Source: an uncultured Clostridia bacterium (GTDB lineage Bacteria > Bacillota > Clostridia > Peptostreptococcales > Anaerovoracaceae). Taken from it: a DNA stretch of 50,013 bases. The stretch lies in contig CALIBC010000145.1 in the NCBI GenBank assembly GCA_938045615.1, positions 1 through 50,013 of the forward strand, written 5' to 3'. Position 1 is the first letter of the stretch. Every line of letters starts with the position of its first letter. Below are positions 34,563 through 43,617 of the stretch, piece by piece. The position numbers were made by a program, and so were the translations under genes. Under the pieces are notes generated by a model, which had not been told where the DNA came from, did not search any database, and worked only from the letters and a program-made list of their open reading frames with translations.

Positions 34563-34627
34563 GCCTCAACACTTTCTTCGATCTTTGACCGGTTTTTAAC
34601 GGGGTTTCTTTATCGATTCAGCTAATT

Positions 34628-35137
34628 TCATGCTTTCTTCCGGGATTTTCTTTCGTACCGGAGAAAGCGGTATTTTATCCCGTTTTCTTCCATGAGGTCG
34701 CTCTCGTCGGCTATTTCGAACTCTTCCATATCGTCGAGATTTACGAAGTGCACGTCGGCGGGAAAAGTTTTGTATATTTTCGTTATATAGCATGTATCGC
34801 AGAGCGGCAGAAGTTGTTCATAAACATTCGCACCTCCGATCACAAAAGTATCGTCGGCCTCCTTACCCTCTTGCAGGGTTCTCATCAGCTCTTCCATGTC
34901 ATGGCAGACAGCATCGACGCCGGGTGCCGAAAACTCCTCGTTTGATGTAATAACAATGTTTCTGCGGCTTGGCAATCCTTTTCCGCCGGGCAGGCTTTCA
35001 AGCGTACGTCTGCCCATAACGACGGTATGCCCGCTCGTCATCTTTTTGAAGTATTTCAAATCTGCGGACAGATGGCACAGCAATCCGCCCTTATATCCTA
35101 TGGCCCAGTTTTCGTCCGCCGCCAAAATCAATTTCAT
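34628..35137 (-). CDS. folA: Dihydrofolate reductase
   Basis: It reduces dihydrofolate to tetrahydrofolate with NADPH, regenerating the folate oxidised by thymidylate synthase encoded just upstream. The 169-residue product begins MKLILAADENWAIGYKG. LSADLKYFK carries the catalytic acid, VMGRRTLES is the NADPH-binding segment and VIGGANVYEQL is intact. Start ATG at 35137 follows GGGGGA; reading back to 35299 would add a Cys-rich segment without a ribosome site and pull in repeat DNA. It lies 177 bp after thyA, a gap that holds a duplicated 35-bp unit. Confidence 0.95.
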   Translation of the reverse strand: MKLILAADENWAIGYKGGLLCHLSADLKYFKKMTSGHTVVMGRRTLESLPGGKGLPSRRNIVITSNEEFSAPGVDAVCHDMEELMRTLQEGKEADDTFVIGGANVYEQLLPLCDTCYITKIYKTFPADVHFVNLDDMEEFEIADESDLMEENGIKYRFLRYERKSRKKA

Positions 35138-35239
35138 TCGTTTCCCCCACATGATTTTACATTCTCTTTCGCAACAGTTTCCACAGTTTCCGCAAGCGCT
35201 TCCACGTAGCAACGTTTTCGGTCTTGGACAAGTCCCATG

Positions 35240-35309
35240 CCTGTTTCGAAATGACTCGCCGCACGGCATCAACGCCTGTTTCGAAATGACTCGTGGCACG
35301 GCATCAACG
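35240..35309. repeat. Two tandem copies of a 35-bp unit
   Basis: Copies at 35240-35274 and 35275-35309 differ at only two or three positions and share TGTTTCGAAATGACTCG and GCACGGCATCAACG. They sit between the thyA stop and the dihydrofolate reductase gene. Confidence 0.9.
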
Positions 35310-35314
35310 CATCG

Positions 35315-36145
35315 CTATATTGCGATTTCAATCTTTTTATCAAATGAGTTGTATCTGTAATCCTCCAGCTTGAAGCTGTCTTTGGTGAATTCATAGAAGT
35401 CCTTTACGGTGCGGTCTATAGAAAATTTCGGTGCTTCGAACTGCTCGTTTTCGATCATTTCCTTTACGATATCCACGTGCCTGTCATAGATGTGCGCATT
35501 TGCGATAACATGTACAAGCTCCCCCGGCTCATAGCCGTAAGCAGATGCCATTGCATACACTATAAGAGCATACTGAACGACATTCCAATTGTTTGCGGTC
35601 AGCATGTCCTGAGAGCGTTGATGCAAAATCGCATTCAGCTTGTTACCCGCAACGTTGAACGTCATTGAGTAGGCACACGGATACAACGCCATTTCGGAAA
35701 GATCGTGGTGGTTATACATGTTCGTCATTATGCGCCTTGAACCCGGATCGTTCTTAAGGCTCCAGATGACCCTGTCGACTTGATCCATCTCCCCCTCGCG
35801 GTAGTGATGTTTGATCCCCATCTGATACCCGTACGCCTTTCCGATCGAGCCTTTTTCATCCGCCCATTCGTCCCACACGTGCGAGTTCAGTTCACTGATG
35901 TTGTTCGACTTTTTCTGCCATATCCATGAAATCTCGTCCCATGCGGATTTCCAATAAGTTCGCCTCAAAGTTATAATCGGAAACTCTTTCGCAAGATCAT
36001 ATCTGTTGACAAGTCCGAAAACCGCAAGCGTGTGCGCCGGAGTTCCGTCTTCCCAGTGAGGTCTGACTTCCATATCCGAATCGGAAATCCCATCGGTCAT
36101 TATTTTTTTCATGTTCGCCACAAACAGCTTGTCCGCATAACTCAT
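35315..36145 (-). CDS. thyA: Thymidylate synthase, ThyA type
   Basis: It makes dTMP from dUMP with methylenetetrahydrofolate. The 276-residue product has the catalytic cysteine in ALYPCAYSMTF, the HQRSQDM phosphate-binding motif, NWNVVQYA, and the HIYDRH segment that binds the dUMP ribose. It is the folate-oxidising ThyA form, not flavin-dependent ThyX, which explains the paired dihydrofolate reductase. Start ATG 36145 has GGAG seven bases upstream. It follows mrnC by about 50 bp. Confidence 0.96.
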   Translation of the reverse strand: MSYADKLFVANMKKIMTDGISDSDMEVRPHWEDGTPAHTLAVFGLVNRYDLAKEFPIITLRRTYWKSAWDEISWIWQKKSNNISELNSHVWDEWADEKGSIGKAYGYQMGIKHHYREGEMDQVDRVIWSLKNDPGSRRIMTNMYNHHDLSEMALYPCAYSMTFNVAGNKLNAILHQRSQDMLTANNWNVVQYALIVYAMASAYGYEPGELVHVIANAHIYDRHVDIVKEMIENEQFEAPKFSIDRTVKDFYEFTKDSFKLEDYRYNSFDKKIEIAI

Positions 36146-36196
36146 AAAATTTCTCCGTTTCACTCAATGTGAGCGACTAAAACCTCACGCCTCGGC

Positions 36197-36607
36197 TCAG
36201 CGAGCCCTGTCGCCGTTTTCCGCCTCAACAATTCCAAAGGATCTGTCCACGACCTCTTTCAGTCTGTCGAAGTTTTTGCTTAAATATAGATACCCGATCA
36301 AAGCTTCAAACCCCGTCGCAAGCTTGTAGTCGGTTTGTGTGGAACCTCTCGGCTTTGGCGTTCTCGTATTGTTCCTCGCCCGCTTGAGCAGTTTCACCTC
36401 TTCAGGGGTAAGGAAATCTTTCATGAGATTCTTTGCGATCTTCGCCTGACTGTCGGCGCACACGTGTTCTATGGCCTTTCGATTCATTTTGTTGACGGAA
36501 TACATGCCGCTTTCCATGACATGGCGTCTCACGTAAACCTCATACACCGCATCACCCATGTATGCCAAAAGCGTCGTATCCGCAAGTTTCGGGTTGATTT
36601 CCACCAT
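36197..36607 (-). CDS. mrnC: Mini-ribonuclease III
   Basis: MrnC is an RNase III catalytic domain without a dsRNA-binding domain; in Bacillus it matures 23S rRNA. The 136-residue product has the conserved LAYMGDAVYEVYVRRH motif with its acidic residue, and TGFEALIGYLYL with the second acidic residue. It follows cysS with only a few bases between, the normal Firmicute order. ATG 36607 is chosen (AAGAG eight bases upstream); a GTG at 36616 that overlaps the cysS stop is the alternative. Confidence 0.94.
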   Translation of the reverse strand: MVEINPKLADTTLLAYMGDAVYEVYVRRHVMESGMYSVNKMNRKAIEHVCADSQAKIAKNLMKDFLTPEEVKLLKRARNNTRTPKPRGSTQTDYKLATGFEALIGYLYLSKNFDRLKEVVDRSFGIVEAENGDRAR

Positions 36608-36612
36608 CGTTT

Positions 36613-38013
36613 TCACTCTTTTACGATCTGAACGCCCTGCGGCGTATCTTTCAGTATTATACCTTTTTCTTTCAGCATATCTCTGATCTCATCAGCCCTG
36701 TCAAAATTCTTTTCCTTGCGGGCTTGCTGTCTTTCATCGATCAGTTTACGAATTTCATCGTCGACGAAATGATCTTCTTTTACCTGAAGTATCCCAAGAA
36801 CATCGGCAAATTCCATTAATGTCTCAAGTGATTTCCTTGCGAATTCCTTGCCGGTTTCTGCGTCAATTGCGCTGTTTATCGCCGTTACCAGCTCAAATGC
36901 CACGCTGATTCCGTCCGCCGTGTTCAAATCATCGTCCATCGCAGCTATGAACCTTGTGCGATAATTTTCATAGCCGGAGCATACTTCTTTTTCCGATGCT
37001 GTCATCCCGCCGTCTTTTCCGCTTTCCGTAAGATATATGAGATTTTCCTTGCAGTTGTGGAGCCGTTCCAGACTCGCACGCGCCTGTTTCATCAGATCTT
37101 CCCCAAAATCTATCGGGCTTCTGTAATGACCGGAAAGCAGGAAAAACCTGATCTCTTCCCCGGCATATTCTTTTCGTATGTCCCTCACCGTGAAGAAGTT
37201 GCCTTTCGATTTCGACATTTTCTGTCTGTCCATCGTTATATATGCATTGTGCATCCAGTATTTCGCAAAAGGCACTCCGTTGCAGCATTCCGACTGGGCT
37301 ATCTCATTTTCGTGATGGGGAAACTGCAGATCCTGACCTCCGGCATGTATGTCGATGGTTTTCCCCAGATGTTTTCTCGCCATCGTCGAGCATTCGATGT
37401 GCCAACCCGGCCGTCCCATGCCCCATGGGGATTCCCAGGCAATTTCATCCTTCTGTTTGCGGGCTTTCCAAAGCGCAAAATCCAGCGGATCTTTTTTTAC
37501 TTCGCCTATCGCTATCCGTGCTCCCGCTTCTAGATCGTCTATATTCTGCCCCGACAACTTTCCGTATTCAGGGAATTTTCTCGTGGAAAAATATACATCG
37601 CCGTCGGCTTCATATGCAAATGACTTGTCGACCAGCTCGCTCACAAACTTCATTATTTCAGGGATATGTTCAGACACTTTGGGATGGACGTCAGCTTTCT
37701 TTACATTAAGAGCGGTCGTGTCCTCAAAATACTCCTTAATGTATTTTTCTGAGATTTCCGAAGCCATACAACCCTCTTCTCTCGCCCTGTTGATGATTTT
37801 ATCATCGACATCCGTAAAATTCTGAACGTATTTAACCTTGTAACCGCGGTATTGCAGGTATCTTCGCATGGTATCAAACACCACAAGCGGTCTTGCGTTT
37901 CCGATATGGAAAAAGTTATATACCGTCGGTCCGCATACATACATTGAAATCTCACCCTCGCACAGAGGTACGAGTTCTTCCTTTTTCCCACTCAAAGTGT
38001 TGTAAATTCTCAT
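36613..38013 (-). CDS. cysS: Cysteinyl-tRNA synthetase
   Basis: This is a class I synthetase of 466 residues. The HIGH-type motif is HIGN (FFHIGNARPLV near residue 38). The zinc ligands include the Cys in MYVCGPTVYN, the Cys in HIECSTM and the His in FPHHENE. The KMSKS motif is KMSKSKGNFF, and the helical C-terminal domain ends with the DxIRDMLKEKGI element. Start ATG 38013 follows AAGGAA. It lies between ppiB and mrnC in the housekeeping run. Confidence 0.97.
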   Translation of the reverse strand: MRIYNTLSGKKEELVPLCEGEISMYVCGPTVYNFFHIGNARPLVVFDTMRRYLQYRGYKVKYVQNFTDVDDKIINRAREEGCMASEISEKYIKEYFEDTTALNVKKADVHPKVSEHIPEIMKFVSELVDKSFAYEADGDVYFSTRKFPEYGKLSGQNIDDLEAGARIAIGEVKKDPLDFALWKARKQKDEIAWESPWGMGRPGWHIECSTMARKHLGKTIDIHAGGQDLQFPHHENEIAQSECCNGVPFAKYWMHNAYITMDRQKMSKSKGNFFTVRDIRKEYAGEEIRFFLLSGHYRSPIDFGEDLMKQARASLERLHNCKENLIYLTESGKDGGMTASEKEVCSGYENYRTRFIAAMDDDLNTADGISVAFELVTAINSAIDAETGKEFARKSLETLMEFADVLGILQVKEDHFVDDEIRKLIDERQQARKEKNFDRADEIRDMLKEKGIILKDTPQGVQIVKE

Positions 38014-38052
38014 TTTACACCATTTCCTTTCGCAACATCGTTTTCCATTTTG

Positions 38053-38532
38053 TCATTGACTGACCGTAATGGTTTTAATCACGATCGGCTCAAGCGGTTT
38101 GTCCATTGCATCCCTTGCGGCTCCGACAATCTCATCGGCAACTTCAAGCCCATCGACGATCTTTCCGAATGCGGCGTAGTTTCCGTCAAGGTGCGGCGCA
38201 TCTTCAACCATAATGAAAAACTGTGATCCCGCCGAATCCGGCATCATTGAACGCGCCATCGAAAGCACGCCTCTTTCATGTTTCAGATCGTTCTTCACCC
38301 CGTTTGTCGCAAATTCACCTTTGATCGTATGACCGGGTCCTCCGGTTCCGTCCCCTGTGGGGCAACCGCCCTGAATCATAAATCCCGGGATCACTCTGTG
38401 AAACGTGAGTCCGTCATAGAAGCCTGCGTTTGCAAGCTTCTCAAAGTTATCCACAGATATGGGCGCAACATCCTCGTAAAGTTCACCCGACATTGTCTTT
38501 CCATTTTCCATCTCAATCACTACTTTTTTCAT
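38053..38532 (-). CDS. ppiB: Peptidyl-prolyl cis-trans isomerase, cyclophilin type
   Basis: This is a cytosolic cyclophilin of 159 residues with no signal peptide. The active-site arginine lies in FHRVIPGFMIQGG; SMARSMMPDSAGSQFFI and LDGNYAAFGKIVDGL complete the pocket. AGAGGA lies seven bases before the ATG at 38532. A 146-bp gap separates it from the chromate-transporter gene; the gap holds a 16-bp palindrome (38591-38606) that may be an operator. Confidence 0.96.
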   Translation of the reverse strand: MKKVVIEMENGKTMSGELYEDVAPISVDNFEKLANAGFYDGLTFHRVIPGFMIQGGCPTGDGTGGPGHTIKGEFATNGVKNDLKHERGVLSMARSMMPDSAGSQFFIMVEDAPHLDGNYAAFGKIVDGLEVADEIVGAARDAMDKPLEPIVIKTITVSQ

Positions 38533-38590
38533 ATAATTTTCCTCTCTTTCAAAACAGTTGAAACAATATTGCGGGCAGATCTCATAAATT

Positions 38591-38606
38591 CAGTGTGGGC
38601 ACACTG
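38591..38606. promoter_or_regulatory. Palindrome upstream of ppiB
   Basis: CAGTGTGGGCACACTG has perfect 7-bp arms around two bases. On the minus strand it lies between a TTGGAC (38606-38611) and a poor -10 (TTTATG, 38583-38588), the position of a repressor site. The promoter reading is weak. Confidence 0.35.
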
Positions 38607-38678
38607 TCCAAACGTGCCGCATCCACTCCGGGGCAAATTTTCTGCCAAAATAAACCTCATCCACCCGTCGCATATCCG

Positions 38679-39203
38679 CTACCTGTAGAAAATCGCGCCG
38701 GCTGCGCCGGCTCCCAGCAGTATCCACAAAGGGCTTATCTTGGTCTTTGCCATAGACAAAACCGCGAGCGCGCAGACGGCTACGGAAAAAGCCTCCGGCC
38801 TTGTGAAGATCGTGCCGCCGACAAAGTACACAGCCGTCGCCATCAAGCCTGCGGTAACCGGTCGAATCCCCTCAAAAGCGCCCTCCACCAACTTGGCGGA
38901 GCTGAATTTTGTTATAAAGTTATATACCAAAATCACAAGAGCAAAGGATGGCAAACTCACCCCGAGCGTTGCGGCAAGCGCTCCCCCCGTTCCCGCACTG
39001 CTATAGCCTACATAAGTTGCGGCATTTACGGCGATAGGCCCCGGCGTGACCTGCGCAATGGCAACAAGGTTTGTAAATTCGGCCTTACTCATGAGTCCGA
39101 AGTCCCTTGCACCCTGATATATTATCGGAAGCATGGCATTGCCGCCACCGAAGCCCACGACACCGATCTTTGCAAAGACAAGGAAAAGTTTAAGATATAT
39201 CAT
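38679..39203 (-). CDS. Chromate transporter family protein, second half
   Basis: This is a single CHR domain of 174 residues with about five or six membrane segments. It has the family signatures FAKIGVVGFGGGNAMLP and AQVTPGPIAVNAATYVGY. Short CHR proteins work in pairs, and the partner gene directly upstream overlaps by 14 bases. The true substrate of such pairs is often unclear; chromate/sulfate is the family label. ATG 39203 is chosen because AAGGCGG precedes it and the product starts at the usual place; ATG 39257 would add 18 charged residues. Confidence 0.88.
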   Translation of the reverse strand: MIYLKLFLVFAKIGVVGFGGGNAMLPIIYQGARDFGLMSKAEFTNLVAIAQVTPGPIAVNAATYVGYSSAGTGGALAATLGVSLPSFALVILVYNFITKFSSAKLVEGAFEGIRPVTAGLMATAVYFVGGTIFTRPEAFSVAVCALAVLSMAKTKISPLWILLGAGAAGAIFYR

Positions 39204-39804
39204 CGCATCCGCCTTTTCCGTCTGTGCCGTCTCTTCCTGCACCGTCTTTTCCCGCATCTTCTTTGATAACACTGCGTGCCGCTCCGATAAGTATACCTGC
39301 CGCAATCACATAAACTACATTGATATTCAAGCAAACCGTGGAAACAAATGCGGCTATTGAAAGCACGGCGGCAAACACATTCTTTATCACCTTTGCCGAA
39401 ATTCCGAAAGCGGCATACGCTATCATCCCGGTCGCCGCAGCCTTGAGTCCGGTCAAAGCCCCTGTAACGTATACATTGTCACCTATACCTTGAAGCACTC
39501 TCACAACGACAATGATTATACAAAAGCTCGGAAGCACGACCCCGACAGTCGCTGCGGCCGCACCGGCGGTTTTCTTCAATTTGAAGCCTATGTATGTGGC
39601 CATGTTTATGGCTATGACTCCCGGCAAACTTTGGCAAAGCGATATGCAATCAATCATCTCCTCGTCCGAAAGCCACTCCTTTCTCCGCACCGCAATATCA
39701 CTGACGAGAGGAACCATAGCGATTCCTCCTCCTATGGTGAACGCACCCAACTTGAAAAATTCCCAAAATAATTCTATGTAACCGCGCAACTTCTTTTCTG
39801 GCAT
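39190..39804 (-). CDS. Chromate transporter family protein, first half
   Basis: This is the second CHR-domain protein of the pair, 204 residues with multiple membrane segments and the motifs FFKLGAFTIGGGIAMVP and CQSLPGVIAINMATYIGF. The last 25 residues (Gly/Asp/Lys-rich, repeated GKDG-like units) are a hydrophilic low-complexity tail. The gene starts five bases after the proS stop, so both halves are probably co-transcribed with proS. The transported anion cannot be decided from sequence. Confidence 0.9.
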   Translation of the reverse strand: MPEKKLRGYIELFWEFFKLGAFTIGGGIAMVPLVSDIAVRRKEWLSDEEMIDCISLCQSLPGVIAINMATYIGFKLKKTAGAAAATVGVVLPSFCIIIVVVRVLQGIGDNVYVTGALTGLKAAATGMIAYAAFGISAKVIKNVFAAVLSIAAFVSTVCLNINVVYVIAAGILIGAARSVIKEDAGKDGAGRDGTDGKGGCDDIS

Positions 39805-39809
39805 CTGTC

Positions 39810-41558
39810 TTACCGGCCTAATCTGCCCGTGCTTTCATTTCTGACAAGCATAACGGCGTTGTCGATTGCCTCCTGTGCCGTAACCTCTTTTTTCTCGGCT
39901 TCCCGTCTTAGCTTGTACTCAACCCTGCCTTCCGATGCAAGCTTTCCGACCGTTATCCTCAGCGGTATTCCGATCAGATCCGCATCCTTGAATTTCACTC
40001 CCGGTCGTTCCTGCCTGTCGTCAAGCAGAGTTTCCACGCCTTTTGAGTTAAGCTCATCGTAAATTTTTTCCGCAAGCTCTTTCTGTTTGGGATCTTCCGG
40101 TTTTATAAGCGTAATGATAACATGATACGGTGCTATTGCAACAGGCCACACGATTCCGTTTTCGTCATGGTGCTGCTCAACCACAGCCGCGAGCGTTCTG
40201 GTGACGCCTATGCCGTAGCATCCCATCACAATAGGTTTCTGCTCCTGCCTCTCATCATCAAAATACGCTCCCATCATCTGTGAGTACTTGGTTCCGAGCT
40301 TAAATACCTGCCCTACCTCTATTCCTCTCGCGTGGAAAACCGGCGCTCCGCAGACAGGACATGAATCTCCCTCTTCCAGTACCTTTAAGTCCGTCACTAT
40401 ATCCGCCGTATAATCTCTTCCATAATTCACATTCAACAGATGAAAATCCTCCTTGCAGGCTCCTGCGCAAAGATTCTTAAGCCCGGTAAGTTCACTATCC
40501 ACCACTATGGTGCAGTCATGTAGCCCGATAGGCCCCGTAAAACCTCCGACCGCCCCCGTAGCTTCACCCATGCTTTCCTCGTCCGCAAACTCAAGTTGAT
40601 GCTCTGCAATTCCCAGCGCATTCACAAGTTTTGTCACATTGAGCTCACGGTCTCCTCTGACAAATGCCGCAATATATCGGCTTTCAGCCCCGTTTTCATC
40701 GTATTCGGTGAACAAAAGCGCTTTTATGGTCTGCTTTTTGTCCAAGCGCAAAAAATCGGCAACCTCTTCGATCGTTTTTGCTCCCGGAGTATTTACTTCC
40801 TCAACCGGAAGCATCTTTACATCATCTTGGGGCGGCGCATCGACACACTCAGCTCTTTCCACCGTCGCCGCCATCAAGCATTTGGCGCAATATGCAATTT
40901 CGCTTTCGCCTACTTCAGAAATCGCGGTGAATTCATGGGAATTGCTGCCGCCTATCGCCCCGGTGTCAGCCTCCACAGCCCTGCATACCAGTCCGCAACG
41001 CTTGAAAATCCTGTCATATGCTTCATACATTTTATCATAACTGCAATCAAGCCCTGCATCATCCACATCAAATGAGTAGCAGTCTTTCATTATGAACTCT
41101 CTACTTCTCATCAACCCGAAGCGCGGCCTTGCCTCATCTCTGTATTTGGTCTGTATTTGGTAGAGCATCTCGGGAAGCTGACGATATGACGTTATATCGT
41201 TCCTCACTATATCGGTAAACACTTCCTCATGCGTCGGTCCAAGGCAGAAATCTCTGTCGTTTCTGTCTTTGATTCTCCAAAGTTCGGGGCCGTATGCGTT
41301 CCACCGTCCCGATTCTTCCCAGAATTCCGCCGGCTGTATCGCAGACATGTGTATTTCCTGCGCCCCCGAGCCGTCCATTTCTTCTCTGATTATATTTTCT
41401 ATCTTGCGAATGGATCGCCAACCCATAGGCATAAAGCCGTAAACACCCGAAACCAACTTGCGTATCATTCCGCTTCTCAGCAGAAGTACGTGGCTGGGTA
41501 TCTCCGCCTCCGCCGGCGTCTGGCGCAAAGTTTTTATGTGCATATGTGTCAGTCTCAT
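39810..41558 (-). CDS. proS: Prolyl-tRNA synthetase
   Basis: This is a class II synthetase of 582 residues, of the bacterial type with an inserted editing domain. Motif 2 is in FCLGPTHEEVFTDI. The YbaK-like editing domain occupies roughly residues 225-400 and would clear Ala-tRNA(Pro). Motif 3 is in GCYGIGVTRTLAAVVEQ, and the anticodon-binding domain follows (RPGVKFKDADLIGIP). Product begins MRLTHMHIKTLRQTPAEAE as in the family. No T-box leader is seen in the 96-bp gap to ispF. Confidence 0.97.
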   Translation of the reverse strand: MRLTHMHIKTLRQTPAEAEIPSHVLLLRSGMIRKLVSGVYGFMPMGWRSIRKIENIIREEMDGSGAQEIHMSAIQPAEFWEESGRWNAYGPELWRIKDRNDRDFCLGPTHEEVFTDIVRNDITSYRQLPEMLYQIQTKYRDEARPRFGLMRSREFIMKDCYSFDVDDAGLDCSYDKMYEAYDRIFKRCGLVCRAVEADTGAIGGSNSHEFTAISEVGESEIAYCAKCLMAATVERAECVDAPPQDDVKMLPVEEVNTPGAKTIEEVADFLRLDKKQTIKALLFTEYDENGAESRYIAAFVRGDRELNVTKLVNALGIAEHQLEFADEESMGEATGAVGGFTGPIGLHDCTIVVDSELTGLKNLCAGACKEDFHLLNVNYGRDYTADIVTDLKVLEEGDSCPVCGAPVFHARGIEVGQVFKLGTKYSQMMGAYFDDERQEQKPIVMGCYGIGVTRTLAAVVEQHHDENGIVWPVAIAPYHVIITLIKPEDPKQKELAEKIYDELNSKGVETLLDDRQERPGVKFKDADLIGIPLRITVGKLASEGRVEYKLRREAEKKEVTAQEAIDNAVMLVRNESTGRLGR

Positions 41559-41654
41559 CTTTCCTCCCGTTATCCTTCATGTTGCCATATTGCTTTTTAC
41601 GTTTTATTTTTTATGCTCGCATTGCGTATGCATGCGCACCTACCATATCGCACA

Positions 41655-42182
41655 TCACGTATAGATAGCGCTTATGCTGTTGTAATCACCGATATACGTG
41701 CGGTCGCTCTCTGAGATAACGCAAACCGCCTCTGCCGCGATTCCCTCGCCTCTCCCGGTAAACCCGAGTTTTTCCGTGGTAGTTGCCTTTATATTGATGC
41801 TGCCTGCGGAAACTCCGAGGCAGTTTTCGATATTCTCCCGCATCAGCTCGATATAACCCCTGAGTTTAGGTTCTTGGCATATGACCGTTACGTCCGCATT
41901 GGCAAGAGCATATCCCTCTTCGGTCAGTCTGTCTCCCACTTCTTTTAACAGTGTCAGGCTGGATATCCCTTTATACTTTGGATCGGTATCGGGGAAAAAT
42001 TTGCCGATATCTCCAAGCCCCGCCGCGCCGAGCATGGCATCCGTAAGTGCATGCACCACAACATCGGCGTCCGAGTGACCCAAAAGACCTTTTTCGTACG
42101 GGATCTCAACGCCGCCCAGTATAAGCTTTCTGTCAGGCACCAGGGCGTGAACATCAAAGCCGTGTCCAATTCTTATCTTCAA
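41655..42182 (-). CDS. ispF: 2-C-methyl-D-erythritol 2,4-cyclodiphosphate synthase
   Basis: IspF forms the cyclic diphosphate in the MEP isoprenoid pathway. The metal ligands in GFDVHAL and GHSDADVVVHALTDA and the FPDTDP and TTEKLGFTGRGEGIAA motifs are intact. The start is probably TTG at 42182, because AGAGGA lies just upstream and translation then begins at the family-typical MKIRIGHGFDVH. A TTG at 42224 overlapping the yacL stop has no ribosome site. The tail is about 15 residues longer than usual. Its pathway partner ispD, often next to it, is absent here. Confidence 0.94.
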   Translation of the reverse strand: MKIRIGHGFDVHALVPDRKLILGGVEIPYEKGLLGHSDADVVVHALTDAMLGAAGLGDIGKFFPDTDPKYKGISSLTLLKEVGDRLTEEGYALANADVTVICQEPKLRGYIELMRENIENCLGVSAGSINIKATTTEKLGFTGRGEGIAAEAVCVISESDRTYIGDYNSISAIYT

Positions 42183-42220
42183 GTCGATTCCTCTTCTCTC
42201 CGTATTTATCAAATCGTTTT

Positions 42221-43342
42221 TCAAACTTTCAATCGCCCGAATATCATCTTGCCCGCAGAAGTCTGCAAGACGCTGGTCACGGTGATATTCGCGGTCTTAC
42301 CGATCATTCTTCTTCCGTCCTCGGCGACTATCATGGTGCCGTCGTCCAGGTAACCTATGGCCTGATTGCTGTCCTTGCCCTGCTTGACAAGGCGCACCAC
42401 CATTTCCTCTCCGGGAAGCACCACCGGCTTGAGGCAGTTCGCCAGCAGATTGATGTTAAGTACCTTGACATCGTTTATGGCGGCAACCTTATTTAAATTG
42501 TAATCATTCGTAACGACTTTTCCGTTGATTATCTGCGCAAGTTTCAAAAGCTTGACATCAACTTCCGCAATTTCTTTGAGCGACTTTTCGCCATCGGTGT
42601 TGTATATTTCAACGCCGTACTCAGTCTGTATCTTTTTGAGAATATCAAGCCCTCTGCGTCCTCTGGTCCTCTTCATGGAATCGGACGAATCCGCAATATG
42701 CCTGAGCTCAACCAACACAAACTCCGGGATCACTATCGGGCCTTCTAGAAACCCTGTGCTCATAATATCCGCAATTCGTCCGTCAATTATAACACTTGTG
42801 TCGATTATCTTGGGTATTTCCCCCGACTTTTTCTTTCCCTTTGTAAAGGGCCTGACCTGCTCCTGGTTCTGCATTTGTTTTCTCTGCGACAAGACAGGGG
42901 CGATCAGATCGCTTCCCTTGCTGCTTGCGACTACCACTCCAAAAAATCCTAAAAACAGATATAGCAGTATGTTTATCAAAGCTCTTAAATATGGATTCGT
43001 CAGAAATATGACAGTCTGAGAAACAAAAAAAGCGATCACAAATCCCATTACAAGACCGATGAAACCTGCCAGTATCTTGTTACCCGATACGCCTTCGAGA
43101 TCGCTTTCTATGTTGTTTGCGACTTTGAAACTCTGTCTTCCCATCATGGGTGCCAGCCTAAAAAAAATAATAGCGAAAAAAAATGCAAATACGACGGCGA
43201 CACCGATTCTTTGGTTGGCTGTAAACACAGTGTTTATTCTGTATCCGGACTTTTCAAGTACAACCGAAACAAGCAGACACACAAGGTAGCCGATAGCCCC
43301 ACCCACTATGGTAATCAAAGCTCTCCCAAGTTTCTTTAACAT
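42221..43342 (-). CDS. yacL: PIN/TRAM domain membrane protein YacL
   Basis: A 373-residue protein with four N-terminal membrane segments (residues about 5-130) is followed by a PIN nuclease-like domain (PKIIDTSVIIDGRIADI, with acidic residues in place) and a C-terminal TRAM domain. The family is universal in Firmicutes next to radA/disA and ispDF; its role is not settled, though RNA binding or cleavage is expected. GAAAGGAGG precedes the ATG at 43342. A strong promoter at 43551-43579 gives a leader of about 200 nt and probably drives the whole yacL-to-rlmB run. Confidence 0.93.
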   Translation of the reverse strand: MLKKLGRALITIVGGAIGYLVCLLVSVVLEKSGYRINTVFTANQRIGVAVVFAFFFAIIFFRLAPMMGRQSFKVANNIESDLEGVSGNKILAGFIGLVMGFVIAFFVSQTVIFLTNPYLRALINILLYLFLGFFGVVVASSKGSDLIAPVLSQRKQMQNQEQVRPFTKGKKKSGEIPKIIDTSVIIDGRIADIMSTGFLEGPIVIPEFVLVELRHIADSSDSMKRTRGRRGLDILKKIQTEYGVEIYNTDGEKSLKEIAEVDVKLLKLAQIINGKVVTNDYNLNKVAAINDVKVLNINLLANCLKPVVLPGEEMVVRLVKQGKDSNQAIGYLDDGTMIVAEDGRRMIGKTANITVTSVLQTSAGKMIFGRLKV

Positions 43343-43550
43343 TTCTCCTCCTTTCTCAATTTTTATAATGCGCGCATCCGCATAAGGACTCCTGCCGGCG
43401 TATATCAATTTGCCGTAGAGTTTTTATCAGGCAGCAGAGTTTTTATCAGGCACCGGACACAATATTTCTTTACATCCTTGCCGAAAAAAGGTGCGGCATT
43501 TTTATATCCTGTATAAAAGCGGTATTTTTATCACACAACTATACATAATT

Positions 43551-43579
43551 AGTATAAAACTTATGGGGTTTTACGTCAA
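43551..43579 (-). promoter_or_regulatory. Sigma-A promoter of the yacL operon
   Basis: The minus strand has TTGACG (43574-43579), a 17-bp spacer and TATACT (43551-43556). These are near-consensus boxes at ideal spacing. Confidence 0.75.
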
Positions 43580-43587
43580 GGGCGTGG

Positions 43588-43617
43588 TTCCCAAAGCACA
43601 CATAAGTATGGTAAAAT
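43588..43617 (+). promoter_or_regulatory. Candidate promoter of the two-component operon
   Basis: TTCCCA (43588-43593), 18 bp, and TAAAAT (43612-43617) with TG one base before the -10. It lies about 70 bp before the response regulator start. Confidence 0.45.

Noticed and set aside
34628..35299. Dihydrofolate reductase starting at 35299
   Set aside because: The extra 54 residues are Cys-rich, include the 35-bp repeat DNA and have no ribosome site; the start at 35137 gives the normal protein.
41559..41654. T-box leader near proS
   Set aside because: This gap lies between the end of ispF and proS and is too short for a T-box; no AGGGTGGNACCGCG-like sequence is present.
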